Below are positions 62,793-64,000 of a DNA stretch of 64,000 bases, one piece after another. How positions within the stretch are numbered: the first letter of the stretch is position 1; the number at the start of each line of letters is the position of its first letter. The stretch comes from CAIRDP01 sp037138335. GTDB taxonomy: Bacteria > Bacteroidota > Bacteroidia > Bacteroidales > FEN-979. The stretch spans positions 265,263 through 329,262 of the forward strand of contig JBAXIO010000003.1 of NCBI GenBank assembly GCA_037138335.1, given 5' to 3'. Made by a program: the position numbers and the translations under genes. The notes under the pieces were generated by a model, which was not told the origin of the DNA, did not search any database, and saw only the letters and a program-made list of their open reading frames with translations.

Positions 62793-63452
62793 ATGAACAC
62801 TACAGTCATTGATTTTCTCGAACTCCTGAAAGTAAACAATAACCGTGACTGGTTCCAGGCGAATAAAAAGATGTACGATGCCGCGAAGCTTGAAATGGAG
62901 GCATTTGTCGACAACCTGATCCCCCAGATTGCAGCATTTGAGCCATCGGTGAAATATGTAACGGCTAAAGAATGCATGTTCAGGATATTCAGGGATGTTC
63001 GCTTTTCGAAAGACAAATCACCTTACAAAACGAATATGGGGGCCTGGATCACAAAAGGTGGGCGCAAGAGCCCGGGCCCGGGGTATTACCTGCATATTCA
63101 GCCTGGTGAATCCATGCTGGCCGGAGGGGTTTATATGCCCGAACCCGACCAGCTTAAAAAGATCAGGCAGGAGATCTATTACAATGCGGATGAATTTAAA
63201 GCCATTCTGGGAAACAGCAGCTCAAAGAAATATTTCGACAGCCTGTCTGACTGGGATAAGCAAAAGCTCGCACCGAGGGATTTTCCTAAGGATTTTCCCG
63301 ATATTGACCTGCTGAAATACAGGCATTATACCGTGGCTTACATGCTCAGTGACAAACAGCTTGTTTCAAAGGATTTTTCAAAACTCGTGCTAAAGGTGTT
63401 CTCCCTGATGCAGCCCCTGAATGCATTCCTTGAAAGGGCCCTGAACGGTTAG
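62793..63452 (+). CDS. DUF2461/TIGR02453 family protein
   Basis: 219 aa, typical length. The family motifs N-N-R-D-W-F-Q-A-N-K near residue 16, I-F-R-D-V-R-F-S-K-D-K-S-P-Y-K-T-N near 67 and P-G-Y-Y-L-H-I are present. Function unknown. Its stop directly abuts the stop of the convergent psd gene. Confidence 0.92.
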   Translation: MNTTVIDFLELLKVNNNRDWFQANKKMYDAAKLEMEAFVDNLIPQIAAFEPSVKYVTAKECMFRIFRDVRFSKDKSPYKTNMGAWITKGGRKSPGPGYYLHIQPGESMLAGGVYMPEPDQLKKIRQEIYYNADEFKAILGNSSSKKYFDSLSDWDKQKLAPRDFPKDFPDIDLLKYRHYTVAYMLSDKQLVSKDFSKLVLKVFSLMQPLNAFLERALNG

Positions 63453-64000
63453 CTATCCGAACCTTCCGATGATCGTTTGCTTGCCGGTCACTTTCTGGCC
63501 AAGTTTGACGTCAAGCTTGGTGTTTACAGGAAGAAGCAGGTCGACCCGGGAACCGAATTTGATGAACCCAAGTTCTTCGCCTTGGTTAACAGGTTCGCCG
63601 ACCCTGGGGTAGCATTTGATACGCCTTGCCATTGCCCCGGCTATCTGGCGGATGAGGACTTTCTGTTTTATACCGGTTTCGATGACAGTCGTAGCCCTTT
63701 CATTTTCAAGTGAGGCTTTCGGGTTAAAGGCGACCATATGTTTGCCGGGATGGTAAAAATAATACTTGATCTCGCCATCAACCGGGAACCAGTTTACATG
63801 AACGTTCGTTGCCGACATGAAAATGGAGACCTGTATCCTTTCATCTTTGAAATATTCAGGTTCAATGGTTCTTTCAATGACAACGACTTTGCCGTCGGCG
63901 GGTGAAAGAATAAGGTTTTTATCTGTTTTGGCTTCCCTGCTTGGGGAGCGAAAGAACCTGACTATCATCAGAAAGAACCACAGGCCGAGAATATAAAGGA
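63453..64000 (-). CDS. psd: Phosphatidylserine decarboxylase, short form (5' end cut by window)
   Basis: Makes phosphatidylethanolamine from phosphatidylserine at the inner membrane. Only the last about 182 residues are in view. The reading frame stays open to 64000 with a hydrophobic helix (L-G-L-W-F-F-L-M-I-V-R-F-F), so the apparent Met at 63968 is not the start. Visible motifs are S-P-A-D-G-K-V, N-V-H-V-N-W-F-P-V-D-G-E-I and F-G-S-R-V-D. The Gly-Ser bond of F-G-S-R should be cut to create the pyruvoyl group. The length and the GSR site fit the short class (TIGR00164-like). Convergent with DUF2461, with no gap between the stops. Confidence 0.93.
   Translation of the reverse strand, partial: LYILGLWFFLMIVRFFRSPSREAKTDKNLILSPADGKVVVIERTIEPEYFKDERIQVSIFMSATNVHVNWFPVDGEIKYYFYHPGKHMVAFNPKASLENERATTVIETGIKQKVLIRQIAGAMARRIKCYPRVGEPVNQGEELGFIKFGSRVDLLLPVNTKLDVKLGQKVTGKQTIIGRFG

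Noticed and set aside
63453..63968. psd starting at the Met at 63968
   Set aside because: The frame stays open upstream to the window edge with a hydrophobic helix typical of the protein, so the gene is merely cut by the edge.

Overview
This 64 kb window is chromosomal DNA of a bacterium of the phylum Bacteroidota, most likely near the Bacteroidales. The evidence is two secreted proteins with type IX secretion sorting domains (type B near 19.7 kb, type A near 51.9 kb), an outer-membrane CarboxypepD_reg/DUF5686 protein, an ECF sigma/anti-sigma/DUF4252 cluster, a reg_prop/Y_Y_Y sensor kinase, and several promoters of the TAnnTTTG type used by this phylum. It respires oxygen, since it carries an A2-type heme-copper oxidase. 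Genus cannot be told from the sequence. Nearly every base is coding, no tRNA, rRNA, CRISPR array, transposase or phage gene was seen, and no gene is visibly broken. Only the last gene (psd) is cut by the window edge.

Layout. 0-5.6 kb (minus): a respiratory operon with a Tat-exported Fe-S protein, an NrfD-like membrane protein, a monoheme cytochrome c, a SCO copper chaperone and cytochrome oxidase subunit I. It reads as a stripped-down quinol:cytochrome c reductase of the alternative complex III type feeding an oxidase. 5.7-14.4 kb: outer-membrane proteins, an rRNA methyltransferase, pfkA and priA. 14.4-18.7 kb (minus): glyA, a SixA-like phosphatase, ppk1 and a FtsB/DivIC-like protein. 18.8-25.5 kb: a T9SS cargo protein, a two-gene histidine-kinase module and two small orphan genes. 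25.6-36.9 kb: fucosidase (GH29), GH38 alpha-mannosidase-like enzyme and carAB in a run of overlapping genes, facing a sulfatase. 37-41.2 kb: an LEA-2-like lipoprotein, then a beta-propeller phosphoesterase coupled to nhaA.

41.3-51.6 kb (plus): guaB, three periplasmic foldase-type proteins, a MoxR ATPase and pstSCAB. 51.8-56.2 kb (minus): a seven-repeat SBBP cargo protein, a radical SAM protein and a POT peptide transporter. 56.3-58.0 kb: ECF sigma factor, membrane anti-sigma-like protein and DUF4252, ending in a strong terminator. 58.0-61.0 kb (minus): a helix-hairpin-helix/beta-barrel protein coupled to a second barrel-like protein. 61.1-64.0 kb: two GNAT acetyltransferases, DUF1697, DUF2461 and a partial psd.

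The items most worth follow-up are the minimal reductase whose Fe-S subunit lacks two canonical cysteines, the helix-hairpin-helix outer-membrane pair, the translationally overlapped glycosidase-carAB run, and heptanucleotide-phased repeats in four separate intergenic gaps. None of these proves a new system. Each is stated with a test. Start codons were moved downstream where an upstream start overlapped a neighbour, used TTG/GTG, or lay upstream of a promoter.
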